DNA from: Actinomycetota bacterium
GTDB taxonomy: Bacteria > Actinomycetota > CADDZG01 > JAHWKV01
Assembly (NCBI GenBank): GCA_030447305.1
Contig: JAUJPC010000001.1
Span: 922,001 to 986,000, forward strand
Direction: 5' to 3'
Length of the DNA stretch: 64,000 nucleotides
In this document: positions 7,580-16,648 of the stretch, piece by piece
How positions within the stretch are numbered: the stretch's first letter is position 1
Layout: every line of letters starts with the position of its first letter
Notes under the pieces: generated by a model
The model's input: only the letters and a program-made list of their open reading frames with translations
What the model was told of the DNA's origin: nothing
The model's database searches: none
Position numbers and translations under genes: made by a program

Positions 7580-10405
7580 TCAGCCTGGAGACTCAGCCGC
7601 GTCAAGAACCGACAGGATCTCGTCTCCGAAGCTCTCCAGCTTGGCGGGGCCCACGCCTCTTATCCGGGCGAGGTCGGTAAGGGAGCGTGCGCCGGATGCC
7701 GCTATGGCGTCAAGGGTGGAGTCGTGGAGGACCGTGTAAGCCGGCCGGCCTTCAATGCGTGCCTTCTCAAGCCGCCAAGCGCGTAGCGTCTTCGCGGCTC
7801 GCTCGGCAGGGAGGTTGACGCGGGCCGGCCTCGGTGCCTCGGCTGCGACGGTTGTCCCTCCCTGGGCCGGGACCGGCTCCTTGCCCGGCTCCCATTCGGC
7901 GAACAACTCATCGACAAATGGTGACTGCGGTATTCCGGCGACCACCGTGCAGCCGACGCGGCACCGCGTTAGGGCAACGTGGAACACTCGGCGCTCCTCC
8001 TCGATGTCCGAGGCCAGGCGATGCGGGATCAAACCCTGGCTTGCCTGAGAAATCACCACATAGTCCCACTCGCGGCCCTTGACCGCGTGAATGGTAGCCA
8101 GGGTCACGCCTGCCGGGTCGCTGGGAGTATTCAACCCCTCTCGCAGCCACACCTCGAAGCCGTTCGGGTCCGGATGCAGCACTCCGAGCGCTATCAGGGC
8201 GTCCAGGTCGTCGGTTTGAGGAGATCGGTCGAGGCGGCGGTGCTCGGTGTCCAGGGCCGACATGGCCGCTGCCAAACCCACCTCGTCCCGCAAGCAGCGC
8301 AGGATCTGCTCCGTGGTGCCATCGACCCCAAATGTCGCCAGGCGATCTATGTCGTCGGTATAGCCATTCACTTTCGCCGCATCCCGCTCTCCCAGCCGCT
8401 CCGCCAGCGACCGCAGCCGCTCGACGGAACGTTGCTCGGACATCCATTCGACAACCTTCGGCGACAGCGCACGGGGCGGCCGCCTGGCGGTGAAGCTGAC
8501 GTCGACCGGCCGGAGTTTGGTGGGGTTTGTCGCGAGCTTCAGCCACGCCAGGGCGGCCCGAACGCCGGTTCGTTCCAGGAACCGGGCATCCACGGCCCGG
8601 TTGACCGGAATTCCGGCCTCCAGCAGCGACAGCTGGACCGGCGCCAGCGAGCTGTTGATCCTCGTCAACACTGCAACGGCCGTGGGCTCCCGTCCCCTGT
8701 CGAGGTGAGACCGGACTGCCCCAACCGCCGCAGCCACCGGGTCTTTCGTCACCTCGGTCCTCAAGCCGGGAGGACGGGACGCACCGCCATTCCGTCCTTC
8801 CTCTCCGGGAGGACTGACGATTTGTTTGGGGACCCTCGTGCGGTTGTGGGTAAGAAGCGTTATCGCCGCCTGGGTGACGGCCGGCGGGCAACGGTAGTTC
8901 ACCCGGAGAAGATGACTTGCGGCGCCGGGAAAGTATGAGCCGTAGTTGATCAGCCAGCCGGGCGAGGCCCCGGCGTAGCCGTAGATGGTCTGATCGTCGT
9001 CCCCCACTCCGAATACGGACCCCTCCGGCCCGGCCAGGAGCCGGATCAGCAAAAGGTGGGCGGGGGTGAGGTCCTGGAACTCGTCCACCAACATGACACG
9101 GCAGGCGAGGCGTGCACGGCGACGGATCTGCGGGTTTGTGAGGAGGATCTCGATGGCGCGGTAGATCTGCTCGTCAAAGTCCACCACCCGGCGCTCCTCG
9201 AGCACCGCGCGGTAGCGGTCGAACACCTCCGCCAGCCCGTCGACCTCCCCCTGGAACTCCGCCTCCACCCGCTCAGGCGAGCTCAGCCCCAGCCTGACAG
9301 CGGACAGGGCCTCGATCCACGCCGCAGCGGGGTCCGTGTTGGCGCGGCGGGGAAAGGAGACCAGATCCTCCAGAATGCGGCGCACCGCCGATTCGTCGAT
9401 GGTCTGCACCGACCTTCCGGCTCCAAAGCGGCCGGAGCCGCTGAGGATGGCCAGCCCCAGTGAGTTCAAGGTTCTTACCTGCAGGCCGGGAAGGTCGGTG
9501 GTACGTTCCTTTATCTCCTCGGCAGCACGCTTGTTGAAGGCCACCAGGCACAGCGCTTCCGCAGGGATTCCCCAGCCGTTGAGCAGATGACGCCCGCGCT
9601 CGGTCAGCACGCGGGTCTTGCCCGAGCCGGCCGGCGCCAGGACCCGGGCGGAGCCGCCGGTGGAGGTGACGGCAGCCTGCTGGTCGGGCGCCAGCTCGGA
9701 GCGACTGACGTTCGTCACGAGTGGCGACAGGCGCCCGTGCTCGATGGTAGCCCGTGGGACCACCGCCGCTCCGGCGACACCGGGGGACGGAGTGGAGAGA
9801 TACTCCAACGGCCCCCCGTCGATGAAGGCCGGCATACCGTCCGGCAGGAGGACGTCAGCCGGCCCGCCGAGACGTGCTCCCGCCGACACGGCCGCCGCAG
9901 ACCAACGCCAGCCCAGTCCTGCCTCACTTCTGGCGTCCAGTGAGTTCGAGAAAGCGGCATGGCGTATGCGTTCCCTGCGGAAGGAGAAGCTCGGATCCAG
10001 AGACCAAACTGGTGAGGTCTCAGCTTCTATCTCGTCCGACTCCCAGTCCCTTTCCACCTCAATGACCAGTGGACTGCGGGCAAAGAACGAGGATTCCAGC
10101 TCCTCGAGCACGCCGCTCGAATCGGTGGATTGAGACAACCTGACCCGCGACCGGCCCGACCACGGCTCCGGCGCCTCTGTGCCGGGCGGGATCAGAATGG
10201 ACCGTCCGAGGAACGAAGCCGACCGCCCGGGTGAGACGGTAGGCGGCCCATCGGCTGCGTCCTCCCAAGAGCTCTGCGCCGCACCCCAATCGGTACCGTC
10301 GCTCGAGTCCTCGGTGGCGACGGCGGATTGAGAAGTGCTCCAGCACGCCCGCACGCCAAGAGCGTCGTGATGCGTCCCGCCGCAGTACTGACAACGGATT
10401 GCCAG
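7580..10405 (-). CDS. UvrD/Rep-family superfamily I helicase with N-terminal Cys motif and C-terminal HRDC domain
   Basis: A 3'-5' DNA helicase of actinobacterial UvrD type. Read from a CTG at 10403-10405 it has 941 residues. The order is: a short CQYC...H...C motif (residues 6-24); an N-terminal region of about 200 residues (SFLGRSILIPPGTEAPEPW, then GPADVLLPDGMPAFIDGG); Q-motif LAPDQQAAV; Walker A APAGSGKTRVL near residues 256-264; Walker B MLVDEFQDL; motif III GVGDDDQTIYGYAG; motif V TIHAVKGREWDYV; and a C-terminal HRDC-like domain. The first canonical start (GTG at 10354) would cut the CxxC motif. The CTG has GGAG seven bases upstream and an in-frame stop further up. A role in DNA repair is inferred from family only. 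Confidence 0.9.
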   Translation of the reverse strand: MAIRCQYCGGTHHDALGVRACWSTSQSAVATEDSSDGTDWGAAQSSWEDAADGPPTVSPGRSASFLGRSILIPPGTEAPEPWSGRSRVRLSQSTDSSGVLEELESSFFARSPLVIEVERDWESDEIEAETSPVWSLDPSFSFRRERIRHAAFSNSLDARSEAGLGWRWSAAAVSAGARLGGPADVLLPDGMPAFIDGGPLEYLSTPSPGVAGAAVVPRATIEHGRLSPLVTNVSRSELAPDQQAAVTSTGGSARVLAPAGSGKTRVLTERGRHLLNGWGIPAEALCLVAFNKRAAEEIKERTTDLPGLQVRTLNSLGLAILSGSGRFGAGRSVQTIDESAVRRILEDLVSFPRRANTDPAAAWIEALSAVRLGLSSPERVEAEFQGEVDGLAEVFDRYRAVLEERRVVDFDEQIYRAIEILLTNPQIRRRARLACRVMLVDEFQDLTPAHLLLIRLLAGPEGSVFGVGDDDQTIYGYAGASPGWLINYGSYFPGAASHLLRVNYRCPPAVTQAAITLLTHNRTRVPKQIVSPPGEEGRNGGASRPPGLRTEVTKDPVAAAVGAVRSHLDRGREPTAVAVLTRINSSLAPVQLSLLEAGIPVNRAVDARFLERTGVRAALAWLKLATNPTKLRPVDVSFTARRPPRALSPKVVEWMSEQRSVERLRSLAERLGERDAAKVNGYTDDIDRLATFGVDGTTEQILRCLRDEVGLAAAMSALDTEHRRLDRSPQTDDLDALIALGVLHPDPNGFEVWLREGLNTPSDPAGVTLATIHAVKGREWDYVVISQASQGLIPHRLASDIEEERRVFHVALTRCRVGCTVVAGIPQSPFVDELFAEWEPGKEPVPAQGGTTVAAEAPRPARVNLPAERAAKTLRAWRLEKARIEGRPAYTVLHDSTLDAIAASGARSLTDLARIRGVGPAKLESFGDEILSVLDAAESPG

Positions 10406-10467
10406 CTCAGCTCTCCAGAAAGATCATGACGCGAGGATAACCCGGGGGTACCGACAATGGGGCTGAG

Positions 10468-11220
10468 CTACCGCACTCCCCTCATGGTGAGACGAACGTA
10501 GTCGACCTGTCTTTCGGGAAGCAGGCCGGCTACGGCCTTCACGAATGCCGGGCGTTCGTCTTCGGAGATACGTGCAAGGTGGGAGCCTAGAATGACGGTC
10601 TCGAGGAACCGCTCGAATTGAATGTCGTCCTCGAACGACGCGGGCTCACTATGGATTTGAACGTCGACGTTCCAGAACCCCGCCGCCTCTAGCAGGCGGT
10701 GCGTTTCCTGCGGGTCGGCGAAATTCCATATCCCCGCCTCGGCCGGTACACCGGAGACCTTCTCTATGGCAGCCGAGACTTGAGCGACGTTACCCCGGCC
10801 CCCGCAATCCGCTGCCAGGACCGCTCCCGGCCGCATGACTGCCGCGAGGTTTTTAAAGAGTGCATGGTGATCGGCAATCCAGTGGAAGGCGGCCACACTG
10901 AAGACCACGTCCACCATCGTGTCGAGCTCGATCGGTCGGGCCAGATTGACTTTCACCACGTCCACCCGGTTCAACCGCCCCGACAGACGGTTCCTCAGCC
11001 GATCCAGCATCTGGGCCGACCCATCCACTGCGATCACCCGGCCGCGGGGCAGCTTGTCGAGCAGGCGGGCGGTGTCCCTGCCGGTACCGCACCCGGCCTC
11101 GAGGACGGTCTCGTCTCCCTTAAGGTCCAAGAGCGCGAGTATCCTCAGGCCCCACCGGCTCTGCGGCGACGCAAGCTCGTCGTAGGCGCCGGCGTCCCAC
11201 TCTCTGGGTTCTGTGCTCAC
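10468..11220 (-). CDS. Class I SAM-dependent methyltransferase (trans-aconitate methyltransferase-like)
   Basis: A 250-residue Rossmann-fold methyltransferase. The N-terminal WDAGAYDELASPQSRWG, motif I VLEAGCGTGRDTARL, motif II VIAVDGSAQML and the post-motif FSVAAFHWIADH agree with the trans-aconitate 2-methyltransferase (Tam) group. That group also contains many enzymes with other small-molecule substrates, so the substrate is not known. Start is GTG at 11218-11220. It is the last gene of a long minus-strand block that begins with the glycine cleavage genes upstream. Confidence 0.82.
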   Translation of the reverse strand: MSTEPREWDAGAYDELASPQSRWGLRILALLDLKGDETVLEAGCGTGRDTARLLDKLPRGRVIAVDGSAQMLDRLRNRLSGRLNRVDVVKVNLARPIELDTMVDVVFSVAAFHWIADHHALFKNLAAVMRPGAVLAADCGGRGNVAQVSAAIEKVSGVPAEAGIWNFADPQETHRLLEAAGFWNVDVQIHSEPASFEDDIQFERFLETVILGSHLARISEDERPAFVKAVAGLLPERQVDYVRLTMRGVR

Positions 11221-11271
11221 CCCGGAAGGCCTTGGACGGCGGGACCTACGAAAGCTTTACCGTGCAGCCGG

Positions 11272-11682
11272 TCAAGCGCGCTTGGGCACACTCTTCAGCT
11301 CGAAATGCCTGAGGCTCGCGAACGCCAGCACCAGCGCCACTCCGAAGATGGCGGTTCCCAGCGGGACATGCAGCGCCATACGATTGGTGAAGCCGAGGCC
11401 TATCTGGGCCATCTCGGCCAGAAAAAGCACCAGGCTGGTGACGGCGAACCATGCCGCCTGCAGCCCGCGCCGCCAGCAGGCAACCGCGACGATGACCTGC
11501 AGAAGCGAGATAGTGGTAATCACCGAGGTCCCGGTCATCTGATGCAGGTTCAGAGCGGTGGGCCCCCCGTCGAGGAAGCCGCCGGCAAAGGCGGCCTGGG
11601 CCAGTGCCACCAGGGCGTGCACCACGACAATGAGCCGGAGCAGCCACAACAGGTTGGTGACCCTTGGAGTGTCCGTGTCCAT
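11272..11682 (-). CDS. Small four-helix membrane protein (unknown)
   Basis: A 136-residue integral membrane protein with four predicted hydrophobic segments: LLWLLRLIVVVHALVALAQA, TSVITTISLLQVIVAVACW, AAWFAVTSLVLFLAEMAQIG and VPLGTAIFGVALVLAFASL. I see no catalytic motif and do not recognise the family. ATG at 11680-11682 is preferred because AAAGG lies seven bases upstream. It follows gcvPB on the same strand after 29 bases and could be cotranscribed with it. Confidence 0.65.
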   Translation of the reverse strand: MDTDTPRVTNLLWLLRLIVVVHALVALAQAAFAGGFLDGGPTALNLHQMTGTSVITTISLLQVIVAVACWRRGLQAAWFAVTSLVLFLAEMAQIGLGFTNRMALHVPLGTAIFGVALVLAFASLRHFELKSVPKRA

Positions 11683-11711
11683 CTGGCGACCTTTCTCCCG
11701 AGATCCCACAG

Positions 11712-13205
11712 TTAGCCAGCGGTCTCTGCGGGACGCCAGCGTGTCTGGAGCTGCCGCACGGCACGGGCTTCGTCCAGCCTCCCCACCGGGCTTCTCACCG
11801 GAGCGTCATGAAGAAGGTCGGGATTGTCAACCGCCTCCGCGGCAATCTCCAGGAATGCGTCGGCCAAGGCGTCGAGGGTCTGTTTCGACTCCGTCTCGGT
11901 AGGCTCGATCATCAGGGCTTCCTCCACCACCAGCGGGAAGTAGACGGTGGGCGGATGAAAGCCTTTGTCGATGAGCCGCTTGGCTATGTCCATCGCCCGC
12001 ACGCCGTACTCCCGGCGGAACTTTTTGGCGGTGAGCACAAACTCGTGCATACACAACCCCGGATGTGCCGTCTGGTAGGTGCCCTCCAGGCGGCTGCGCA
12101 GGTAGTTGGCGTTCAGCACTGCCCGTTCCGACAGGTTGTGCAGCCCGTCGGCCCCGAGTGAGATCAGGTAGGTGTAGGCCCGGACCACCATGCCGAAGTT
12201 GCCGTAGAAGCCGTGCACCCGCCCGATCGAATACGGCCGGTCCTCCTCCCAGAAGTACTTGCCGGTGGCTTGATCGAACCCGGGAATGGGGGTCGGCAGG
12301 AAAGGCTCCAGGCGGCTGCTGACGGCTACCGGACCGGAGCCGGGCCCTCCCCCGCCGTGGGGGGTGGTGAAGGTCTTGTGCATGTTGATGTGGACCACGT
12401 CGAATCCCATGTCGCCCGGACGGATGATGCCGACGATGGCGTTCAGGTTGGCGCCGTCGTAGTAGAGGAGGCCGCCCTTGGAGTGAACCGCCTTGGCGAT
12501 CTCCTCGATCTCCTGCTCGAACAGGCCCAACGTGTTGGGGTTGGTAAGCATCAGCCCGGCAACGTTCTCGCTCATCGCGTTGCGAACGGTGTCGATGTCC
12601 ACCAGGCCGCGACTGTCGGTGGGTATCTGCTCGACCTTGTAGCCGGCCAGCCGGACGGTCGCCGGATTGGTGCCGTGGGCGGAGTCGGGGATGAGGACGG
12701 TGTCCCGGGGGCTTCCCTGAGACTCGTGGTAAGCCCGCATCACCAGGAGCCCGGTCAGCTCGCCCGCGGCCCCCGCGGCCGGCTGGAACGTCGCCCGCGC
12801 CATGCCGGTGATCTCCACCAGAAGCTGCTCCATCTCGTAGATGAGCGCCAGCGCTCCCTGCGCGTGCTCGGCGGGCTGCCAGGGGTGAAGCCGGCTAAAG
12901 CCGGTCAGGGCGGCGGTTTGCTCGTGGATCTTCGGGTTGTACTTCATCGTGCAGGAGCCGAGCGGGTATGCCCCCACCTCTATGGACCAGTTCTTGCGTG
13001 ACAGGTTGGTGTAGTGGCGGACCATGTCCAGCTCCGAGACCTCGGGAAGATGGGGGCTCTCCTCCCGCAGCGCCCAGGCGGGCAACACATCGTCTGCCGA
13101 GGGTAGTCCCGCTTCCAGCGCCGGGGTGGTGGAAGCTCTGCGGCCGGGAATCGATAGGTCGTAGATCGAGAGCTCCTCGAGTGCCGGGCTCGGGTTCTGG
13201 CTCAT
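11712..13205 (-). CDS. gcvPB: Glycine dehydrogenase (decarboxylating), subunit 2
   Basis: The second half of split P-protein, 497 residues. With subunit 1 it decarboxylates glycine using pyridoxal phosphate and passes the aminomethyl group to lipoyl GcvH. The PLP lysine lies in HINMHKTFTTPHGGGGPG. PDSAHGTNPATVRLAGY and LYYDGANLNAIVG are other conserved cofactor-site blocks. The true start is the ATG at 13203-13205, which overlaps the gcvPA stop in an ATGA junction, so the two subunits should be translationally coupled. Open frame continues upstream but only as an antiframe of gcvPA. Confidence 0.95.
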   Translation of the reverse strand: MSQNPSPALEELSIYDLSIPGRRASTTPALEAGLPSADDVLPAWALREESPHLPEVSELDMVRHYTNLSRKNWSIEVGAYPLGSCTMKYNPKIHEQTAALTGFSRLHPWQPAEHAQGALALIYEMEQLLVEITGMARATFQPAAGAAGELTGLLVMRAYHESQGSPRDTVLIPDSAHGTNPATVRLAGYKVEQIPTDSRGLVDIDTVRNAMSENVAGLMLTNPNTLGLFEQEIEEIAKAVHSKGGLLYYDGANLNAIVGIIRPGDMGFDVVHINMHKTFTTPHGGGGPGSGPVAVSSRLEPFLPTPIPGFDQATGKYFWEEDRPYSIGRVHGFYGNFGMVVRAYTYLISLGADGLHNLSERAVLNANYLRSRLEGTYQTAHPGLCMHEFVLTAKKFRREYGVRAMDIAKRLIDKGFHPPTVYFPLVVEEALMIEPTETESKQTLDALADAFLEIAAEAVDNPDLLHDAPVRSPVGRLDEARAVRQLQTRWRPAETAG

Positions 13206-14530
13206 GCGGCAATCACCTGTCCGAGCGACTTGATCATCTGCTCCACCTGGGCAACGGTCCGGCGCTCGGTGGCCGCCACCAGAAGGCAGTTCTCCATGCC
13301 GGGAAAAGCTTCCAGGCTCGGACCGGCCAGGTAGCCATTCGCCGCGAGGGCTAAGAGAGCCTCCGGGGCGCTGCCCGGCACCTCGAGCACGAACTCCCGG
13401 AAGAACGGGGCGTCGAACCGGACGCGGCATCCCGGAAGCTCGGCGGCCAGATCGGCGGCCAGATGCGTCAGCCTGACGCATCTGGATATCAGCTCGCGCA
13501 GACCCTTCGGGCCCAGCCAGGACAGGTAGACCGATGCAGTCACCGCCATCAAGGTTTGATCGGTGCACACGTTGGAGGTCGCCTTCGCGCGCCGGATGTG
13601 CTGCTCGCGGGTCTGAAGCGTCAGCACGTAGCCGGGCTTGCCGTGAACATCGACCGTGGCCCCCACGATGCGCCCGGGCATGCGGCGCGCGTGCTCGAGG
13701 CGGGTGGCGAAGATTCCTAGATAGGGACCTCCGAAGTTGAGGTCGTTGCCGAGGCACTGTCCCTCGCCTATCACGACGTCTGCTCCGAGAGCCCCCGGGC
13801 TCTCCAAAAGGCCTACCGACAGCGGGTCGAAGTGAACGATCAGCAGCGCACCGGCCTCATGCGCGAGATCGGCCGCCGCCCTCACATCCTCCAGGCATCC
13901 GAAGAAGTTCGGCTGTCCGACGATCACCGCAGCGGCGCCGGAGACGTCGCCGAAGTCGGTGACTCCCGCCTGGGCGCTCGCCGTCACGAACTCGTAATTA
14001 AGGCTATCGCCCAGTGAGTCCAGCACCTGGCGATAGTTGGGGTTGATCGCCCGGCTCACCACCACTTTCTTGCGTCCGGTGGCGGCCGAGGCCAGATGAA
14101 CGGCCTCGTTCATGGCGGCCGCTCCGTCATACAAGCCGGAACCTGCGATCTCCATGCCGGTCAGCTCGCAGATCATGCTCTGGAAGTCGAACACCGCACC
14201 GAGAACGCCCTGCGACAGCTCGGGCTGGTAGGGCGTGTAGGAGGTCATGAACTCACTTCTTCCGGCGCACGCCCTGACGGCCGCGGGGATGTAGTGATCG
14301 TAGGCACCGCCTCCGGCAAAGCAGGTCAGCCGGTCGGTGGCCCTGTTCAGCGCTGCCAGCGAGTGCAGCTGGTCGAAGACCTCACTCTCGCTCTTCGGAT
14401 CCCCCAGCTGTAGCCGGCGACCAAGCCGCAGGTTCTGCGGAATTGGCGCAAACAGGTCGTCGACGGAGTCGACGCCGATGGCGTCGAGCATCTGCCTTAT
14501 GTCGTCCTCGGTATGTGGTGTGTAGTCCAT
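13202..14530 (-). CDS. gcvPA: Glycine dehydrogenase (decarboxylating), subunit 1
   Basis: The N-terminal half of the split glycine decarboxylase, 442 residues, the usual size. It shows the conserved start region YTPHTEDDIRQMLDAIG, the blocks YDHYIPAAV, TSYTPYQPELSQGVLGA and YDGAAAMNEAV, and GEGQCLGNDLNFGGPYLG. It forms a complex with GcvPB in the cytosol. AGGAG lies four bases before the ATG. It sits between gcvT (five-base gap) and gcvPB (ATGA overlap), so gcvT-gcvPA-gcvPB form one operon. Confidence 0.96.
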   Translation of the reverse strand: MDYTPHTEDDIRQMLDAIGVDSVDDLFAPIPQNLRLGRRLQLGDPKSESEVFDQLHSLAALNRATDRLTCFAGGGAYDHYIPAAVRACAGRSEFMTSYTPYQPELSQGVLGAVFDFQSMICELTGMEIAGSGLYDGAAAMNEAVHLASAATGRKKVVVSRAINPNYRQVLDSLGDSLNYEFVTASAQAGVTDFGDVSGAAAVIVGQPNFFGCLEDVRAAADLAHEAGALLIVHFDPLSVGLLESPGALGADVVIGEGQCLGNDLNFGGPYLGIFATRLEHARRMPGRIVGATVDVHGKPGYVLTLQTREQHIRRAKATSNVCTDQTLMAVTASVYLSWLGPKGLRELISRCVRLTHLAADLAAELPGCRVRFDAPFFREFVLEVPGSAPEALLALAANGYLAGPSLEAFPGMENCLLVAATERRTVAQVEQMIKSLGQVIAA

Positions 14531-14535
14531 TGCTC

Positions 14536-15624
14536 CTAGCTTGCCTTGAAGGGCGGCTTCACCACCTGGACCGGTAGCCGCTTGCCCCGGACGTCGATCT
14601 CCAGGCGGGTGCCCACCTCCGACAGCTCTAAGGGAACGAACGCCAAGGCGATGCCGGCGCCGAGGGTTGGGGAAAAGTTACCGCTCGTCACCTGACCGAC
14701 CGGCCGGTCCTCAAAGAATACCTGATGGCCCATGCGTGGAACCCGTCCACGGCCCTCAGCCGCCAGCAGGCCGACCAGCTTGCGGCTCACACCGGCGGAG
14801 TGGACATTCTCCAGGGCCCCCTTGCCTGGGAAGTCCTTATCCCAGTCGATCACCCAGCCCAGGCCTGCCTCGAGCGGGTTGATGTCCACCGAAAGCTCGT
14901 GCCCATGCAGCGGGTAGCCCATCTCCAGGCGCAGCGTGTCCCTTGCCCCCAAACCCGCCGGCTTGATGCCGCAGGACCGGCCGGCCTCCAGGAGCAGCTT
15001 CCAGACCTCGGGCGACCTGTCCCATTCCGGGAGGAACTCGTAGGTCACCTCCCCGGTGTAACCGGTCCGGGCGACGATAAGGTCAATCCCTTCCAGCGAC
15101 ATGGTGCGAAAGTCGTGCATCTTCAGGCTCGCAGCCTCCGGATGGATGGGAAAAAGCACCTCGCGGGCCCTCGGACCGGTCAGGGCGAGGATGCCCCAGC
15201 GGCCGCGGGCGTCGACAATGGTCACGTCTTCATCCGCTCGGACCCCCGCCTGCAGAAACTGAATCACTGCGTCGGTGTTGGAAGCGTTGGGGACAACCAG
15301 GAACCCTTCGTCACGCTTGTAGACGAATATGTCGTCCACGACTCCCCCATCCGGGGTGAGCACCAGGTTGTACCCCGCCCGCCACGGGCGCAGCTTGGCC
15401 ACCTTGCCGGGGAGAAGGCGGTCCAGCAGGGCCTCGGCGTCCGCACCTTCCACGGTTACCTTGCCCAGATGGGTGACGTCGAACAACCCCACCGATTGCC
15501 GCACGTTGTTGTGCTCCGCGACAGTGCCCGTCCCGTACACCAGGGGCATGTTCCAGCCGGCGAAGTCGACCAGCCTGGCCCCGGCGGCCAGATGCTCCGC
15601 TCTTAGCGGAGACTCCCTGGTCAC
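14536..15624 (-). CDS. gcvT: Aminomethyltransferase (glycine cleavage T-protein)
   Basis: GcvT releases ammonia from the aminomethyl group carried by lipoyl-GcvH and makes 5,10-methylene-tetrahydrofolate. At 362 residues it has normal family length. Visible motifs are VDFAGWNMPLVYG near the start, LFDVTHLGKVTVEG, VARTGYTGEVTYEFL and GLGARDTLRLEMGYPLHGHE with the folate-binding acidic residue, plus the C-terminal beta-barrel ending in KRLPVQVVKPPF. The GTG start overlaps the preceding gene's TGA (GTGA), which couples gcvT to the nuclease-like gene. No glycine riboswitch fits in this arrangement. Confidence 0.95.
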   Translation of the reverse strand: MTRESPLRAEHLAAGARLVDFAGWNMPLVYGTGTVAEHNNVRQSVGLFDVTHLGKVTVEGADAEALLDRLLPGKVAKLRPWRAGYNLVLTPDGGVVDDIFVYKRDEGFLVVPNASNTDAVIQFLQAGVRADEDVTIVDARGRWGILALTGPRAREVLFPIHPEAASLKMHDFRTMSLEGIDLIVARTGYTGEVTYEFLPEWDRSPEVWKLLLEAGRSCGIKPAGLGARDTLRLEMGYPLHGHELSVDINPLEAGLGWVIDWDKDFPGKGALENVHSAGVSRKLVGLLAAEGRGRVPRMGHQVFFEDRPVGQVTSGNFSPTLGAGIALAFVPLELSEVGTRLEIDVRGKRLPVQVVKPPFKAS

Positions 15625-16106
15625 TGGGACTGCGCTCGGGGAGCTTGCTTCAGCAGGTTCTCGACGACTCCGTTCGTGTCACCACTGGGAGCCGCCTCGG
15701 GCCCCGGACTGGGAGCGCTGTCCTGACTTGGCCGCTCCAGCCCGTACTTGATGAGCAGATCCAGGTAATCGCGCTGGTAGAAGATCTTGCACTTGACGTC
15801 CGGATACAGCTCTCGCAAGAGGCGCACCTTGCGGTTCTTCTTCGTAACAAGCTTCTGGTTCAAAGTAGTGATCTCGATGTAAACGTCGTACTGGGGTAGG
15901 TAGAAGTCGGGTCTGAAGCGTTGATTAGGCACTCCTTCGCGGTCCCACCCTATGTCGAACGACGTAGGCTCGTATTCCCACTCGATTTGATAGAAGTCCA
16001 GCAGCTTGGCGAACTGGCGCTCCGAGTTGTGCGCGAAGTTTACGGTCTCGCTGGGAAGTGGGGCATCGGGCTCGGCTGCGGGAAGCTGCTCATCAGGGTC
16101 CGGGAT
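15621..16106 (-). CDS. PD-(D/E)xK-fold-like protein in the glycine cleavage operon; probable ATC start
   Basis: A protein of about 161 residues with NSERQFAKLLDFYQIEWEYE, then RFRPDFYLPQYDVYIEIT, LVTKKNRKVRLLRELYP and IFYQRDYLDLL. The PDFYLP...YIEI pattern is that of PD-(D/E)xK nuclease-like folds, but the usual last Lys of the motif is Thr (EIT), so activity is doubtful. The only canonical start is a TTG at 16187, 77 bases inside the merR gene and without a ribosome site. An ATC at 16104-16106 lies nine bases after GGAGG and just past the merR TAG, so I set the start there. Function unknown; it lies between merR and gcvT. Confidence 0.65.
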   Translation of the reverse strand: MPDPDEQLPAAEPDAPLPSETVNFAHNSERQFAKLLDFYQIEWEYEPTSFDIGWDREGVPNQRFRPDFYLPQYDVYIEITTLNQKLVTKKNRKVRLLRELYPDVKCKIFYQRDYLDLLIKYGLERPSQDSAPSPGPEAAPSGDTNGVVENLLKQAPRAQSQ

Positions 16107-16110
16107 GTGG

Positions 16111-16611
16111 CTAGTCCTCCCCTTGCGCCGCCCGGTGGAAGTCGACGTGCTCGATGTTGCTGCCCGCTTCCTGCGCAGAGGTCTCAACCGGCCCCCTGAA
16201 TGCGGAGACGGACCCCTCCAGCTCCCTGAGCACCGGGTCGATGGCGATCCCGAAGACTCCCTGGCCGCCGAGCAGCAGGTCGTAGACCTCCTCGGGGGAC
16301 TTGAGGGCGAAGACGGACTGGCCGTCGCTGACGATGGTTACGCCGCTTGGATCGTGACCGAGCTCGTGCAGGTAGGAGATAGCTTCACGCACCCGCTGAA
16401 GGCTGACTCCGGTTTCGAGAAGGTTTTTGATGAGCTTGAGGTCCACGAGATCGGCAAACGAGTAGAGCCGCTGGGACCCTGAACCCTGCGCCGGCCGGAT
16501 GCTGGGCTCAACCAGCTTGGTCCGCGCCCAGTAGTCGAGCTGCCGGTAGCTGATACCAACGATCTTGCATACTTGAGGCCCCCTGAAGCCCTCGTCGGTA
16601 CCAAACTCCAC
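16111..16611 (-). CDS. MerR-family transcriptional regulator (Rv1830-like)
   Basis: A 166-residue regulator with a MerR winged helix at residues about 9-75: RGPQVCKIVGISYRQLDYWA, then SGSQRLYSFADLVDLKLIKN. A helical segment (VSLQRVREAISYLHELGHD) follows and the C-terminal part lacks a cysteine metal site. Length and its place near gcv, a bifunctional nuclease, FtsR-like and GarA-like genes match the second MerR gene of this actinobacterial cluster. Start is GTG at 16609-16611 behind a GAGGG. A dyad and promoter-like boxes lie upstream at 16649-16703, suggesting self-regulation. Confidence 0.88.
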   Translation of the reverse strand: MEFGTDEGFRGPQVCKIVGISYRQLDYWARTKLVEPSIRPAQGSGSQRLYSFADLVDLKLIKNLLETGVSLQRVREAISYLHELGHDPSGVTIVSDGQSVFALKSPEEVYDLLLGGQGVFGIAIDPVLRELEGSVSAFRGPVETSAQEAGSNIEHVDFHRAAQGED

Positions 16612-16648
16612 CAGCCCTCACTCCCTTCGGTGTAATTACGTGGGCGTC

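Noticed and set aside
13206..13757. Longer open frame upstream of gcvPB
   Set aside because: It lies inside gcvPA in another frame. The ATGA junction and the conserved N-terminus place the gcvPB start at 13205.
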